Positions 39,462 to 48,561 are shown, counted from the stretch's first letter. The stretch: 64,000 bases of DNA from Puniceicoccaceae bacterium K14 (GCA_022538095.1 JAKYXN010000008.1:56646-120645), one strand, 5' to 3'. The notes: generated from the sequence alone by a model not told the origin. Translations and numbers: made by a program.

Positions 39462-40724
39462 ATGAAACCATCAATCAGAACCATCTTCCTCGCTTCGGTA
39501 ATCCTCCTCAGTTCTATCAATGCAGAGGACAGTTCCCCAATTCCAATTGAAGCGACCATGCGATTGCCGCACCTCGATGCTTCTACCAACGGAAAGGTTG
39601 AATTAATTGTAGCAGTTGATCGCTTTGGTGATGTTGTCACCGTCAATTCCCTCTCAACAACGAGTAAAGAGCTCTATAAATCCTTCAAGGATGCTATCCA
39701 GTCTTGGAAGTTTCAACCTGCGCAAAGCGGTGGGTCCGCCTATCTCGGGACCTACGAACACAAATTCATGGTCGAAAATGGCCAAGTAGTCGAATTTGTT
39801 AATGATGAAAAATTTGCCACTAAAACTTTCAAAGAGAAGAACGAATCCAAGAGCTCAATAGCCCATGGAATCGTTCCACCGAGTCCAAAACTTGTGAGGA
39901 AAGAAAAGCCTCAACTTAGCTTGGAATATTATAACATTAATGGATTTGTAAGCCTAAAATTTGGCGTATCTCCTCAAGGTAAAGTTGATAATGTATCCGT
40001 TGTTGAATACAGCCACCACGAACTTATACAACCAACGCTTGAAGCCGCTCGCAAGTGGCGTTTTGATAATGCTCCCGCAAACGCACAAGCAGTCATTCGC
40101 AACTACCAAACCACCTTGAAGTTCCCAGGAGCGAGTGCTCGCCAAAAATCAAAGTGGATTTCAAACTACGATTTCGATATCGCCGCAACTCCGGTACGTT
40201 TTCAGATGCCCCAGTTTGACCCAAGCCAATTTTCGTCAGGAACCCGCCTTTCAGCCACGCTCAGTATAGATGAGCACGGCTATGTCGCCAATGTCCATGT
40301 AGCCTCAAGTGTAGATAAAAATTATACCGAAGAACTGACAAAAGCTTTCTACGGATGGAAATTTAGCCCTGCCCTCAAAGACGGAGAAGCAGTACAATCT
40401 GAGAACGTTGGCGCTTTCGTGATGACAGAAACAGGGTTACAACCACTGCAAAAAACAATGGATAAGCATCCTGAAGTCGTCGTGAGTGAAACGCCGAAAT
40501 TACGCTCTAGCTTGTCACAATTAGAAGGATACGTCCTTATAAGTATGAGTATCGACAAACAGGGCAATGTATTTGATGCTCGAATCATCGAAAGCACTAA
40601 CGAAAAGCTAGACAAGCCAAGCGTCGACGCTTCCTACAAATGGAAATTCCTCCCAGGAATTCGCGAAGACAAAGCGATTGAATCAAATATTGTCATACCA
40701 TTTGTTTATCCCCTTAATAGTTGA
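39462..40724 (+). CDS. Periplasmic protein with four tandem TonB C-terminal-like repeats
   Basis: 420 residues with a signal peptide (cleavage near INA at 20-21) and no membrane anchor. Four repeats of about 60-70 residues can be aligned by eye: about 45-105, 161-222, 261-322 and 355-417. Each has a strand of the type VxLxFxVxxxGxVxxVxV, then a helix ending in a W-x-F core (SWKF at 81-84, KWRF at 198-201, GWKF at 298-301, KWKF at 393-396), then a short strand. This is the layout of the TonB C-terminal domain. A single protein with four such domains is unusual; it may bind TonB boxes or peptidoglycan. Function unknown. Confidence 0.7.
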   Translation: MKPSIRTIFLASVILLSSINAEDSSPIPIEATMRLPHLDASTNGKVELIVAVDRFGDVVTVNSLSTTSKELYKSFKDAIQSWKFQPAQSGGSAYLGTYEHKFMVENGQVVEFVNDEKFATKTFKEKNESKSSIAHGIVPPSPKLVRKEKPQLSLEYYNINGFVSLKFGVSPQGKVDNVSVVEYSHHELIQPTLEAARKWRFDNAPANAQAVIRNYQTTLKFPGASARQKSKWISNYDFDIAATPVRFQMPQFDPSQFSSGTRLSATLSIDEHGYVANVHVASSVDKNYTEELTKAFYGWKFSPALKDGEAVQSENVGAFVMTETGLQPLQKTMDKHPEVVVSETPKLRSSLSQLEGYVLISMSIDKQGNVFDARIIESTNEKLDKPSVDASYKWKFLPGIREDKAIESNIVIPFVYPLNS

Positions 40725-40882
40725 GGTAGATGCCTGCTAAGCAGGGCTAGAATCACAGGTAAACGGTAAACCCGGCCAGCATTGCGAGAAGAAGCATGCA
40801 CAAGATTTATAAGGGCTTGATTTAGACAACTCAGAGATTAGAACATCGGGATCAGAGTTTTCTATTGATATCCAGCCCCCAA

Positions 40883-41185
40883 ATGACGATAGACATTTAC
40901 CACGACCTCAAAAATCACTTTCGAGACCAGTCGATTGTAGAAATCGCAGAAGGCAAAGGAGCCCAAGGACTCAAACTAAAAGGCAAGATGTTTGCCATGT
41001 TCTATAAAGGCGACCTTACCGTGAAATTGAAACCTACCACGGTACAAACGCTCATCAATAAAGGAGATGGTTTGCCACATGATCCTGGAACCGGAAAACC
41101 AATGAAGGATCGAATTTTGATTCCGGCAGACAAACAGAGGCTATGGATTGAAGTGTCCGAATTATCTCTTCGCGAGCTCAGCTAA
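40883..41185 (+). CDS. Small uncharacterised protein (TfoX/YjbR-like possible)
   Basis: 100 residues from the ATG at 40883 (MTIDIYHDLKNHF); a TTG at 40865 also opens the frame. It is basic, no signal peptide, with a MFAMFYKGDLTVKLK block resembling the beta-hairpin core of the TfoX N-terminal/YjbR fold. I am not sure of that match. It lies 18 bases before the RNase H-like gene and is probably in the same unit. Confidence 0.5.
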   Translation: MTIDIYHDLKNHFRDQSIVEIAEGKGAQGLKLKGKMFAMFYKGDLTVKLKPTTVQTLINKGDGLPHDPGTGKPMKDRILIPADKQRLWIEVSELSLRELS

Positions 41186-41203
41186 GCCCGCTCAATTCAA
41201 AGA

Positions 41204-41674
41204 ATGAATTTATTAACAGATTGCAGCGTATCACCAAAAACAGGCTATGGAATTGGTGGGTACATTTTTCTTCAGGATTTTGACACGCCTTTAGAACATT
41301 TGAATAACTCTATTCAGCTCAAAAAATTTAGCAATGTCACCTCAACAGAGTTAGAACTTAAAACCCTACTCTGGGCATTGGCCGAATTAAAGGGCTCTGC
41401 CATAAATTGCATCATTTATACAGACTCGCAGAATATTACTCGCTTGCCAGGACGTAGAGCTCGCCTCGAAGAAAATGGTTTTAAAAATAGCTCTGGTAGA
41501 GACTTGAAGCTCAGGGATGCTTACCTGAGTTTTTTCAAGCAAATGGATGGGCTGAAATTTGAAGTTAACAAAGTAAAAGGTCACTCCCCAAACCACCACA
41601 AAAACCAACTAGAAAAGGTATTCAGCTTAATCGATAAGAAAACGAGAAAATCACTAAGAGAATTGAAAGAATAA
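41204..41674 (+). CDS. RNase H-like protein
   Basis: 156 residues. The pattern of ribonuclease HI is present: D6 in LLTDCSVS, E49 in STELELKTLLWAL, D74 in IYTDSQN, and H127 in VKGHSPNHHKN. The fourth acid may be E137 or D144, where classical RNase HI has Asp. The sequence is diverged and could be a nuclease that cuts RNA in hybrids, or an inactive relative. Its genomic partners are two small genes of unknown role. Confidence 0.65.
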   Translation: MNLLTDCSVSPKTGYGIGGYIFLQDFDTPLEHLNNSIQLKKFSNVTSTELELKTLLWALAELKGSAINCIIYTDSQNITRLPGRRARLEENGFKNSSGRDLKLRDAYLSFFKQMDGLKFEVNKVKGHSPNHHKNQLEKVFSLIDKKTRKSLRELKE

Positions 41675-41748
41675 CGTAATAAAAAAACTGCTACCCACTC
41701 TACCCTGTCAATTCAGCATAAAACGATCGCCCCCTAAAATAAAATACT

Positions 41749-42075
41749 ATGAAAGTAACATTAAAACGAATACCGCCCGTCCCCGCTGCTAAAGTAGCAG
41801 GAATGATCTATGCCTGCTTCGGCCTAATTTTTATCCCCTTTCTCCTTATAGCAGCCATGGCAGGTTCGTTATCCGGAGACGAATCTGCATTTTTGGCGGC
41901 AGGCCTTGGAGTCGGCATGGCGATTATGATGCCAATTGGTTATGGGATTCTAGGATTTATCGGAGCCTTGATTGGTTGTTTCATATACAACCTTATCGCT
42001 GGTTGGGTTGGAGGCGTCGAACTAGAGCTCGAGGACTCTGCTACCGTAGAAGTCACACCAACTAACGAGCAATAG
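41749..42075 (+). CDS. Small membrane protein (DUF3566-like, tentative)
   Basis: 108 residues. Two hydrophobic stretches (about 18-42 and 55-90) rich in Gly, Ala and Ile, then an acidic C-terminal tail. The end YNLIAGWVGGVELELED resembles small transmembrane proteins in the DUF3566-like group, but I am not sure. It lies 74 bases after the RNase H-like gene. Confidence 0.45.
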   Translation: MKVTLKRIPPVPAAKVAGMIYACFGLIFIPFLLIAAMAGSLSGDESAFLAAGLGVGMAIMMPIGYGILGFIGALIGCFIYNLIAGWVGGVELELEDSATVEVTPTNEQ

Positions 42076-42110
42076 ATAGGCCGAGTTCGGAATTGTTTGC
42101 CTAGCAGGTA

Positions 42111-42141
42111 AGCTACAAGACACAGTAGAATTCTCTGCTAG
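42111..42141. terminator. Possible hairpin after ahpF
   Basis: Perfect 7-base arms CTAGCAG (42111-42117) and CTGCTAG (42135-42141) separated by 17 bases, in the gap between the convergent small membrane protein gene and ahpF. No T run follows on either strand, so it may not terminate transcription. Confidence 0.3.
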
Positions 42142-42159
42142 ACGAATAGCCTTAGGTCT

Positions 42160-43731
42160 TCAATTCTTAGAAACTTTGAGGAGATATTCAAAGGCACTCA
42201 AACCTGCCTTCGCTCCTTCACCGATAGAAACTACGATTTGCTTGAAAGGCACTGTTGTGACGTCTCCACAAGCGAATATCCCCGATTGATTGGTTTCGCA
42301 GCGTGGATTCACTTCTATTTCGCCGTAGCGATTCACTGTTACGAGTTCTTTAATAAATCCGCTGTTGGGAGCTAGACCAATTTGAACAAATACCCCATCA
42401 GTAGCGAGTTCACGCACTTCGTTACTAGTCCTCTCCTTGAGTTTGATTGCTTTTACACCTTTGGAATCTGCTTCAATGCTTTCAGTCGCTGTTCCAGTAA
42501 TAATCTTTGCATTCTGCGTCTTTTCCAACTTGTCTACTAAAACTTGATCTGCTTTCAGCGTATCCATAAATTCGACGACAGTTACCGATTTTACGATCCC
42601 TGACAAATCCAGTGCAGCCTCTACCCCTGAATTTCCGCCTCCAACAACAATAACATCCTTCCCCTTGAAAAAAGGGCCATCGCAATGAGGACAATACGCA
42701 ACTCCTTTGCCAATATTTTCCTTTTCCCCGGGAACCCCAAGTTCACGCCACTTAGCACCAGTTGCAATTACTACTGTTCGACTCTGTATGGTCTCGCTAG
42801 TATTCAAAGAAAGGAGCCACTCCTCTGAGTCGGTCTTCCGTTCAACCGAGGTCACTCGAACTTCTTCCCGGATAGTAACTCCGTAAGATTCTACGTGTTC
42901 ACGCAAACTTCGCGTTAACGCTGGCCCCGTTGTGTGTTTTACGGAGATCAGATTTTCAATTGCCATAGTCTCAGCAACTTGGCCCCCAATTTTCTCGGCT
43001 AGCATCAAAACCTTCAATCCCTTACGTGCTGTGTAAACCGCGGCCGCCGCCGCCGCGGGTCCACCTCCAACGATACTAACATCGTACAAAGTTTCGTCTA
43101 ACGTCGCCTCTACAGGTGCAAGATCTACGAAGTCGCCTATCTTCTCGAGGATCTCTGAAGCGCTAATTTTGCCACTCGAGAATGGTTTATGGTTTAGCAA
43201 AACAGTTGGCACCCCTTGTACATTCATTTTCTCCGCATAAGCCTTGTGCGTAGCCCCCTCGACCATTTCACAAGATATATTTGGATTTACGATACTAAAT
43301 TGATTCAGTATTTGAACGACATCAGGGCAATTATGACAGTCAAGCGATACAAATACTTCGAAACTCAAACTCGTATCAATCGCCTTCACTTGACGCTGTA
43401 TGCCATCATCTAGTTTAACTGGGTGCCCACCAGCGTTTAAAATCGCCAACACAAATGTATTAAATTCATGCCCACCAGGTACTCCAGAAAATCGAATTCC
43501 AGTTGATTCCTCTTCAGCCAAAACTTCGAAGGTCAGACCTTCTCTAACATTGAACTCAGTTGCACTGTGAATGAGCTCTACATTATTCGAAATCTTCGAA
43601 ACGTTTGTTAGCAGATCAAGAAGTTCCGGGCGCTTCGCGTGTTCACCAGCGAACAGTTTTAGGCTAACCTTTCGTTGCAATGATTTGAAGTAGCCTTCGA
43701 GGGCCTTTACGATTTCTGGGCTAAGTTTCAT
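42160..43731 (-). CDS. ahpF: Alkyl hydroperoxide reductase subunit F
   Basis: 523 residues. AhpF passes electrons from NADH via FAD and two disulfide centres to AhpC. The N-terminal thioredoxin-like domain has C132/C135 in DCHNC. The FAD/NADH part has [14 protein letters not shown], the redox site C347/C350 in [19 protein letters not shown], and the terminal IFACGDVTT. It lies downstream of ahpC on the same strand, with a hairpin between the two. Confidence 0.96.
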   Translation of the reverse strand: MKLSPEIVKALEGYFKSLQRKVSLKLFAGEHAKRPELLDLLTNVSKISNNVELIHSATEFNVREGLTFEVLAEEESTGIRFSGVPGGHEFNTFVLAILNAGGHPVKLDDGIQRQVKAIDTSLSFEVFVSLDCHNCPDVVQILNQFSIVNPNISCEMVEGATHKAYAEKMNVQGVPTVLLNHKPFSSGKISASEILEKIGDFVDLAPVEATLDETLYDVSIVGGGPAAAAAAVYTARKGLKVLMLAEKIGGQVAETMAIENLISVKHTTGPALTRSLREHVESYGVTIREEVRVTSVERKTDSEEWLLSLNTSETIQSRTVVIATGAKWRELGVPGEKENIGKGVAYCPHCDGPFFKGKDVIVVGGGNSGVEAALDLSGIVKSVTVVEFMDTLKADQVLVDKLEKTQNAKIITGTATESIEADSKGVKAIKLKERTSNEVRELATDGVFVQIGLAPNSGFIKELVTVNRYGEIEVNPRCETNQSGIFACGDVTTVPFKQIVVSIGEGAKAGLSAFEYLLKVSKN

Positions 43732-43769
43732 AAAGAAAATCTATTTATAAAGTATTTAGACATAAAAAT

Positions 43770-43798
43770 CCCCTCTCCCAACACATCATGAAGAGGGG
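43770..43798 (-). terminator. Hairpin between ahpC and ahpF (partial terminator)
   Basis: On the minus strand CCCCTCT and AGAGGGG form a perfect 7-base stem with a 15-base loop, followed by ATTTTTATG. It sits between the ahpC stop and the ahpF start, a place where partial termination would make more AhpC than AhpF, as these enzymes need. Confidence 0.65.
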
Positions 43799-43827
43799 AC
43801 AAGAAACAGTTAAACTGCCTTTCGTAA

Positions 43828-44391
43828 TTAAATCTTCCCGACAAGATCGAGACTAGGTGTAAGCGTTTCTTCACCTGGCTCCCACTTAGCTGGGCAAACC
43901 TCGCCATCGTTGTTAGCAACATACTGGGCCGCCTTTACCTTACGAACAAGGTCACTTGCCGAACGGCCAATACCAAGATCGTGAATTTCCGCTACCTTGA
44001 TTTGTCCTTCTGGGTTCACTACAAATGTCCCACGCAATGCAAGACCTTCTTCTTCAATCATAACGTCAAATCCACGAGTAATTACTCCGCGAGGATCTCC
44101 CAACATTGGGAAATTGATTTTTCCAATCGTCTCAGAAGCATCGTGCCACGCTTTATGAACGAAGTGAGTGTCTGTAGACACTGAATAAACTTCAACGCCG
44201 AGCTTTTGGAGCTCTTCATAGTGGTCCGCTAAATCACCCAGTTCCGTTGGGCAAACAAATGTGAAATCAGCTGGGTAGAAGCAGAATACAGCCCACTTTC
44301 CTTTCACATCGTCTGAACTGACGGTAACGAACTCTCCATTGTGGAAAGCTTGAGTTTCAAATTCTGGTATAGTTTGGTTTATCTGTGGCAT
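43828..44391 (-). CDS. ahpC: Alkyl hydroperoxide reductase subunit C (peroxiredoxin)
   Basis: 187 residues from the ATG at 44391, exactly the length of E. coli AhpC; six upstream codons are also open. Peroxidatic C47 is in DFTFVCPTE and resolving C166 in GEVCPAKW. It reduces peroxides and is recycled by AhpF. It is divergent from the OxyR-like regulator gene, which is expected to control it; the shared gap is 147 bases. Confidence 0.97.
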   Translation of the reverse strand: MPQINQTIPEFETQAFHNGEFVTVSSDDVKGKWAVFCFYPADFTFVCPTELGDLADHYEELQKLGVEVYSVSTDTHFVHKAWHDASETIGKINFPMLGDPRGVITRGFDVMIEEEGLALRGTFVVNPEGQIKVAEIHDLGIGRSASDLVRKVKAAQYVANNDGEVCPAKWEPGEETLTPSLDLVGKI

Positions 44392-44510
44392 AATTTTTGC
44401 TAGGTTCAACAGACCTATTTTTTACGATTATCAAAAGTGGCGTTTTTAGAACGCTAATTTTTAAAATCGAGCTCATAATAGCAAATTGATTAAGATAATT
44501 GAAATATATA

Positions 44511-44533
44511 AAATCTATGATTTTCATAAATTT
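44511..44533. promoter_or_regulatory. LysR-type operator candidate upstream of the OxyR-like gene
   Basis: A near-perfect inverted repeat, arms AAATCTATGA and TCATAAATTT, spacer TTT. Its core TATGATTTTCATA is a perfect T-N11-A LysR box (44516-44528). It ends 5 bases before the start codon of the regulator gene, so binding there would most simply repress the regulator's own gene. Confidence 0.6.
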
Positions 44534-44538
44534 CAGTT

Positions 44539-45459
44539 ATGGAATTACAGCAACTTAGGTACTTCATCGCAATTTCGAAGCATCGCAATTTCTCTCGCGC
44601 AGCGGAAGAATGCCGCGTATCCCAACCAGGCCTCAGTATACAGGTCCAAAAGCTTGAGAAAGAGCTAGGTGCCCCACTTTTTCACCGTCAAGGACGCACG
44701 ATCACGTTAACAAGCGTAGGTCAGCGTTTGCTCCCGAAAGCAGAATCATTACTAAGGCTGCATAGCAACACTCTCGATGAAATCAAAGATGTCGTACAAT
44801 CAGGTGGCGAAGCCCTATTCGGAGCGACTCTCACTATCGCGCCTTACCTCATCCCATACGTGGTTAGTCAGGCCCGCAAAGCCGACATGCCACCCTTTCG
44901 CATGGAAGAGAATTTCACAGAGAATCTCATAACCAAACTATTCGAAGGTCGGCTTGACTTTGCAATCATGTCGACTCCGATCGAGGATCCAAAGCTATTG
45001 GTCAAAGTCATTGCTCGGGAGCCCTTTGTCCTAGTACTCCCCAAGAGTCACGCTCTTGCGAAGCAGCAAACCGTCAAATTAGACGATATCGGGCAAGAGC
45101 CCTTTTTGCCGTTGAGCCGGATACATTGCGCTGGCCGACAAATCAGCGAGATTTATCAAGCGTGCTCATCGCCCCAAAATGCTGTCTTCGAAAGCGTGCA
45201 AATCGAAACGATACTAAAATTAGTCGAGCAGGGACAAGGCATTACCTTGCTCCCCAAAATGGCAGTCGTTCATTCTCTCAATGACTCCCTTTGTTTCCGA
45301 TCAATCGAAGGTGAGAAGGTCGAACGCAAAATTACACTGGTTCAACATCCAGATCGCTACTTGAGCGAATCCGTTAGAAAAATGACAGAACTAATACAAC
45401 ACTACCTGAACAATTTCATTAACGAGCGCGTCCAATCCGTAAGTCGTCAAAATTTGTGA
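44539..45459 (+). CDS. oxyR: OxyR-like LysR-family peroxide regulator
   Basis: 306 residues. The N-terminal winged helix-turn-helix (MELQQLRYFIAISKHRNFSR) is typical of LysR proteins, and the effector domain matches OxyR in length. It has two cysteines at C197 and C209 in PLSRIHCAGR and IYQAC, near the E. coli redox pair C199/C208 but separated by 12 rather than 9 positions. It is divergent from ahpC-ahpF, which fits a peroxide-sensing activator. The assignment to OxyR rests on position and cysteines. Confidence 0.85.
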   Translation: MELQQLRYFIAISKHRNFSRAAEECRVSQPGLSIQVQKLEKELGAPLFHRQGRTITLTSVGQRLLPKAESLLRLHSNTLDEIKDVVQSGGEALFGATLTIAPYLIPYVVSQARKADMPPFRMEENFTENLITKLFEGRLDFAIMSTPIEDPKLLVKVIAREPFVLVLPKSHALAKQQTVKLDDIGQEPFLPLSRIHCAGRQISEIYQACSSPQNAVFESVQIETILKLVEQGQGITLLPKMAVVHSLNDSLCFRSIEGEKVERKITLVQHPDRYLSESVRKMTELIQHYLNNFINERVQSVSRQNL

Positions 45460-45474
45460 AACGCCAAACCAAAT

Positions 45475-45861
45475 TTACTTTACACGTCCATCTATCGAAA
45501 AAGGGGCGATCCCCATTCGTATTTGGAAAGAATGGGCTATACTTTTAGCGGCTCCTCTAGCGTGCTCTGTCACTGGGCCGGAAAATAATTCGTCAAGCGT
45601 TGCTTCGAACAAGACAAGCCATTGAGCGAAGTGTTCTCGCTGCAGCGGTAGTTCAACATGTTTAGCAAACGGATTTCCTTGGTAGGTTCCTTTGCGAAAC
45701 AACATCGATTCCCAAAATGAATACATAGTCGGCAAATGTGCCGACCAATCCGAAACGATAGAATCGAACAAAGGCCCAAGCAGCGAATCCTTTCGAATTT
45801 TCTCATAAAACGAATCGACCATCCGCTCGACTCCAGCCCTACCCTCAATATCTGTTTTCAT
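45475..45861 (-). CDS. Group III truncated haemoglobin
   Basis: 128 residues from the ATG at 45861; the frame is open 13 codons further up. It has the 2/2 globin pattern: the proximal histidine region FAKHVELPLQREHFAQWL, and SFWESMLFRKGTYQGNPF before it. Such proteins bind oxygen or detoxify NO and peroxide. It starts 17 bases after the CvfB-like gene stop and is near the peroxide-stress genes, which is suggestive but no more. Confidence 0.85.
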   Translation of the reverse strand: MKTDIEGRAGVERMVDSFYEKIRKDSLLGPLFDSIVSDWSAHLPTMYSFWESMLFRKGTYQGNPFAKHVELPLQREHFAQWLVLFEATLDELFSGPVTEHARGAAKSIAHSFQIRMGIAPFSIDGRVK

Positions 45862-45877
45862 CTTACAATTTAGCCTC

Positions 45878-46840
45878 TTATTCTGATGACTTTGGCACAT
45901 TCCCCCACAGAGACGCTTTCGGTGGCTTCGGCTCAGTTTCCCTCGAGTTACTCCGTCGAGGAGCAGCTGCCTTTTTCTTAGGAGCCTTTTTCTCGCTTGA
46001 ATCCGTCAACCGAATACCCGCCTCTTCGATAACGATCAGCTGCTCCTTATAAAGTGTACCGATCGCTTGTTTAAACGCTTTTTTGGATACGTCAAATTCC
46101 TCTCGAATAACCTCAGAAGGCGTCTTATCATTGTAGGGCAATTTACCTCCCTTTTCTTTAAGCTTATGGATGATCGTTTGCCGAATAGTCCTCACCCTTT
46201 GAAAACCAGTCTGGTCACGGCTCAGGTCAATTTTTCCATCGGGACGTACACGAGTCACATAGCCCTTCATCATCTGACCATACTCCAACTCTTCCGATAA
46301 TTGATTAAAGTAGAGAAGCCCCCAATCTGTGTTTTCCACAATGGCTGCATAGCCAAGCGGCGTTTGGCGCTCAACGAGCAAGTCGACTTCTTGACCCACA
46401 TTATAGCGCGGCCGATCATTGTTCCCGATATGTCGATCCAAGCGCATCGATGCCACAATTCGGTCCGAACTTTCATCCAAGAAAACGTAAACAACTACGC
46501 CCTCACCGACTTCCAAATGCCCCTTTGATTCGCGAAATGGCAGCAGTAGGTCCTTGTCCAAACCCCAGTCTAAAAACGCTCCAATACGGCCATTGATACC
46601 CACGACTTCCAAATAGGCAGCTTGACCCACGTACACCTTAGGCGTTTGTGTCGTAGCCACCAAGCGGTCCTCCGAATCGCGATAGATAAATACGTCAATC
46701 GTATCGCCTACCGCGAGGTTATCCGGAGCTAAACTCCCTGGAAGCAGTATTTCTCCATACGTCTTCCCTCCGTCCAAGTAGCACCCCTGCGGCGACTCCT
46801 TGACCATTTTAAGCAAATTGCGACTGCCTATTTTAATCAT
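45878..46840 (-). CDS. CvfB-like S1 RNA-binding protein
   Basis: 320 residues. Successive S1-type beta barrels: GQAAYLEVVGINGRIGAFL, GQEVDLLVERQTPLGYAAIV, and a third region, followed by a winged-helix C-terminus (SEVIREEFDVSKKAFKQAIG). This matches the CvfB/YitL family of RNA-binding regulators. The basic C-terminal tail (KKAPKKKAAAPRRS) is extra. The likely target is RNA; no specific role can be read. Confidence 0.88.
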   Translation of the reverse strand: MIKIGSRNLLKMVKESPQGCYLDGGKTYGEILLPGSLAPDNLAVGDTIDVFIYRDSEDRLVATTQTPKVYVGQAAYLEVVGINGRIGAFLDWGLDKDLLLPFRESKGHLEVGEGVVVYVFLDESSDRIVASMRLDRHIGNNDRPRYNVGQEVDLLVERQTPLGYAAIVENTDWGLLYFNQLSEELEYGQMMKGYVTRVRPDGKIDLSRDQTGFQRVRTIRQTIIHKLKEKGGKLPYNDKTPSEVIREEFDVSKKAFKQAIGTLYKEQLIVIEEAGIRLTDSSEKKAPKKKAAAPRRSNSRETEPKPPKASLWGNVPKSSE

Positions 46841-47014
46841 AAGCCGACCAACCTAGCGCAAGTTTCACTAAAACGGAGATAATAATTTTGTTACCGCCCA
46901 ATACGAGCTCTCTCGAACCTCTGCTAGCGATATATTCGATAACTGTCGTTCTGGAGTTCCATAACCACGACCTTCAAATCCACCTCTTTTACGAAGCCAT
47001 ATCATCGTTCTCAG

Positions 47015-47045
47015 CAAAAACCAACAGCCCTCTTCAAGCCTGTTG
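47015..47045 (-). terminator. Probable terminator after the ExoD-like gene
   Basis: On the minus strand CAACAG and CTGTTG pair (47022-47027 and 47040-47045) around a 12-base loop, followed by GTTTTTGC. It starts 12 bases past the stop of the ExoD-like gene. Confidence 0.6.
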
Positions 47046-47057
47046 ATTTGCTGACTT

Positions 47058-47708
47058 CTAGTCTGTCGAAGGAGACAAGCCAATCAATTCTTTGACCCAA
47101 TCCTTAACGTGGTCAAACACCTCCCAACCAATCGTATATGCGTAGTAAATCAGGATAGCGTATAAGGCAACTGCCACGATACCGAGAACACAGGCTCCAA
47201 GACTGAAAAGTCCGTCTTTCTCTGTTAGCCCAATCCCAATTAAAAATATCACCATCGCCGGAAACGTGTTCGTAAGAGGAATCGGCAATATCATAAGGCA
47301 GGCCATAATAATGACGATCACGCTCATAAGCGAAACACCGCCACGGCTGTTAATCCACTTCATCCGAGGATGGATAAACTTCTCCGTTTTTGAGAAAAAT
47401 TTGATCGCAGTACCGATCATTTTCTCCGCAAAACTCTCACTAATCTTTAGATCCAGCGCCTTTCGAGGTAGCCATGGCTCACTACGACCGATTACCATTT
47501 GAACGCCAAGTACGATGAATAAAATTCCAAACGGCGTCGAATAGCCCGCAGCTGGTACAGGAAGAGCACTGGGAAGCGAGAGTGTAATGAGCAATAGCCC
47601 AAAGCCCTCATGCCCGACATTCTTGAGGATTTGGCGGAGAGTGATATCTTGTCCGTCCTCGGTTTTGAGGGCATTACGAAGGTTGTCTGAAAGTGAGTGA
47701 GAAGACAC
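47058..47708 (-). CDS. ExoD-family membrane protein
   Basis: 216 residues, starting with GTG. Several hydrophobic helices (about 35-65, 110-145, 150-180) and the block LPSALPVPAAGYSTPFGILF match the ExoD family (exopolysaccharide synthesis protein ExoD), whose role is poorly understood. It lies upstream of the CvfB-like gene on the same strand with a 217-base gap that contains no convincing gene. Confidence 0.85.
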   Translation of the reverse strand: MSSHSLSDNLRNALKTEDGQDITLRQILKNVGHEGFGLLLITLSLPSALPVPAAGYSTPFGILFIVLGVQMVIGRSEPWLPRKALDLKISESFAEKMIGTAIKFFSKTEKFIHPRMKWINSRGGVSLMSVIVIIMACLMILPIPLTNTFPAMVIFLIGIGLTEKDGLFSLGACVLGIVAVALYAILIYYAYTIGWEVFDHVKDWVKELIGLSPSTD

Positions 47709-47910
47709 GTTTTAACCGAGTTAGATTGATTCTTGAATTACCTTAAGTTGTCAAAGTAAGTGCTCTGCGATTTTATCGCTTTCTGCAACAAGTTCTTTAA
47801 TCGGATTACTCAAAGTGATCCTTTAAATCGTACAAAACGATTCTGAAAGAGTCCCACTTCACAGTTTTTCAGTATCGACCTCCATCCTTTCGCCCCTCAT
47901 ATCATTCGAA

Positions 47911-48561
47911 ATGTACACTGGAATTGTATCAGCTGTTTTCCCAATCCAAGTTTTGGAAAACCGCGAAAATGCGGCAACTTTCAAAATCGCTTTCGACGAG
48001 GCTCACCTTGAAGATCTTAATATTGGAGCAAGCGTCAGCATCAATGGAGCATGTATGACAGTCGTCGCCGTCGAAGGAAGTCTCGTCACTTTTGACGCGT
48101 CCTCGGAAACGCTCAGCCGCACAACTCTGGGGCGCGCGACCCAAGGCGATCTCGTAAACGTTGAACGCTCTGCAAAAAACGGAGTTGAGATTGGCGGCCA
48201 CCCAATGAGCGGCCACGTCGATGGAATGCTCTCGGTCATCGAAGTCGAGCAAACTAACAACAGCTGCATCATCACTCTCGAAATTCCAGAAGCGTATCGG
48301 CGTTACACATTCGACAAGGGATTCATCGGCCTCAACGGCTGCAGTTTGACTATTACAGAATTGAACCGCCAAAATGGACGTTTCAAAGTCTACTTGATCC
48401 CCGAGACACTTCGCCAGACCACTTACAAAGACACAAAGCCAGGCGATCTCATCAATTTCGAAATCGACCGTCAAACACAGGTAATGGTCGACACAATATA
48501 TGATGCGGTGAAGGTGACTCTCCAGGATATTAATGTATCCGCAGACGAACTTCAACCATAA
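47911..48561 (+). CDS. ribE: Riboflavin synthase alpha chain
   Basis: 216 residues, made of two similar lumazine-binding barrels. MYTGIVSAVFPI at the start, SINGACMTVVAV, GGHPMSGHVDGM, FIGLNGCSLTI and LIPETLRQTTY are visible. It forms riboflavin from two lumazine molecules. It stands alone on the plus strand, far from other rib genes. No FMN riboswitch signature was seen in the 202 bases upstream. Confidence 0.96.
   Translation: MYTGIVSAVFPIQVLENRENAATFKIAFDEAHLEDLNIGASVSINGACMTVVAVEGSLVTFDASSETLSRTTLGRATQGDLVNVERSAKNGVEIGGHPMSGHVDGMLSVIEVEQTNNSCIITLEIPEAYRRYTFDKGFIGLNGCSLTITELNRQNGRFKVYLIPETLRQTTYKDTKPGDLINFEIDRQTQVMVDTIYDAVKVTLQDINVSADELQP

Noticed and set aside
40732..42141. Small CCTGC/GCAGG and CTAGCAG/CTGCTAG hairpins as a REP-like family
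   Set aside because: The two copies differ in arms and loops and no further copies were seen, so a repeat family is not supported.
44478..44510. E. coli-type OxyR site (ATAG/CTAT spaced by 7) in the ahpC-regulator gap
   Set aside because: Only one ATAG is found and the expected partner half-sites at the right spacing are missing.
46868..47083. 71-residue minus-strand frame between the CvfB-like and ExoD-like genes
   Set aside because: It overlaps the end of the ExoD-like gene and its terminator and shows no conserved pattern.
47709..47910. Possible FMN riboswitch before ribE
   Set aside because: None of the conserved FMN aptamer blocks is visible; only a small stem GCGAT/ATCGC at 47767-47779.
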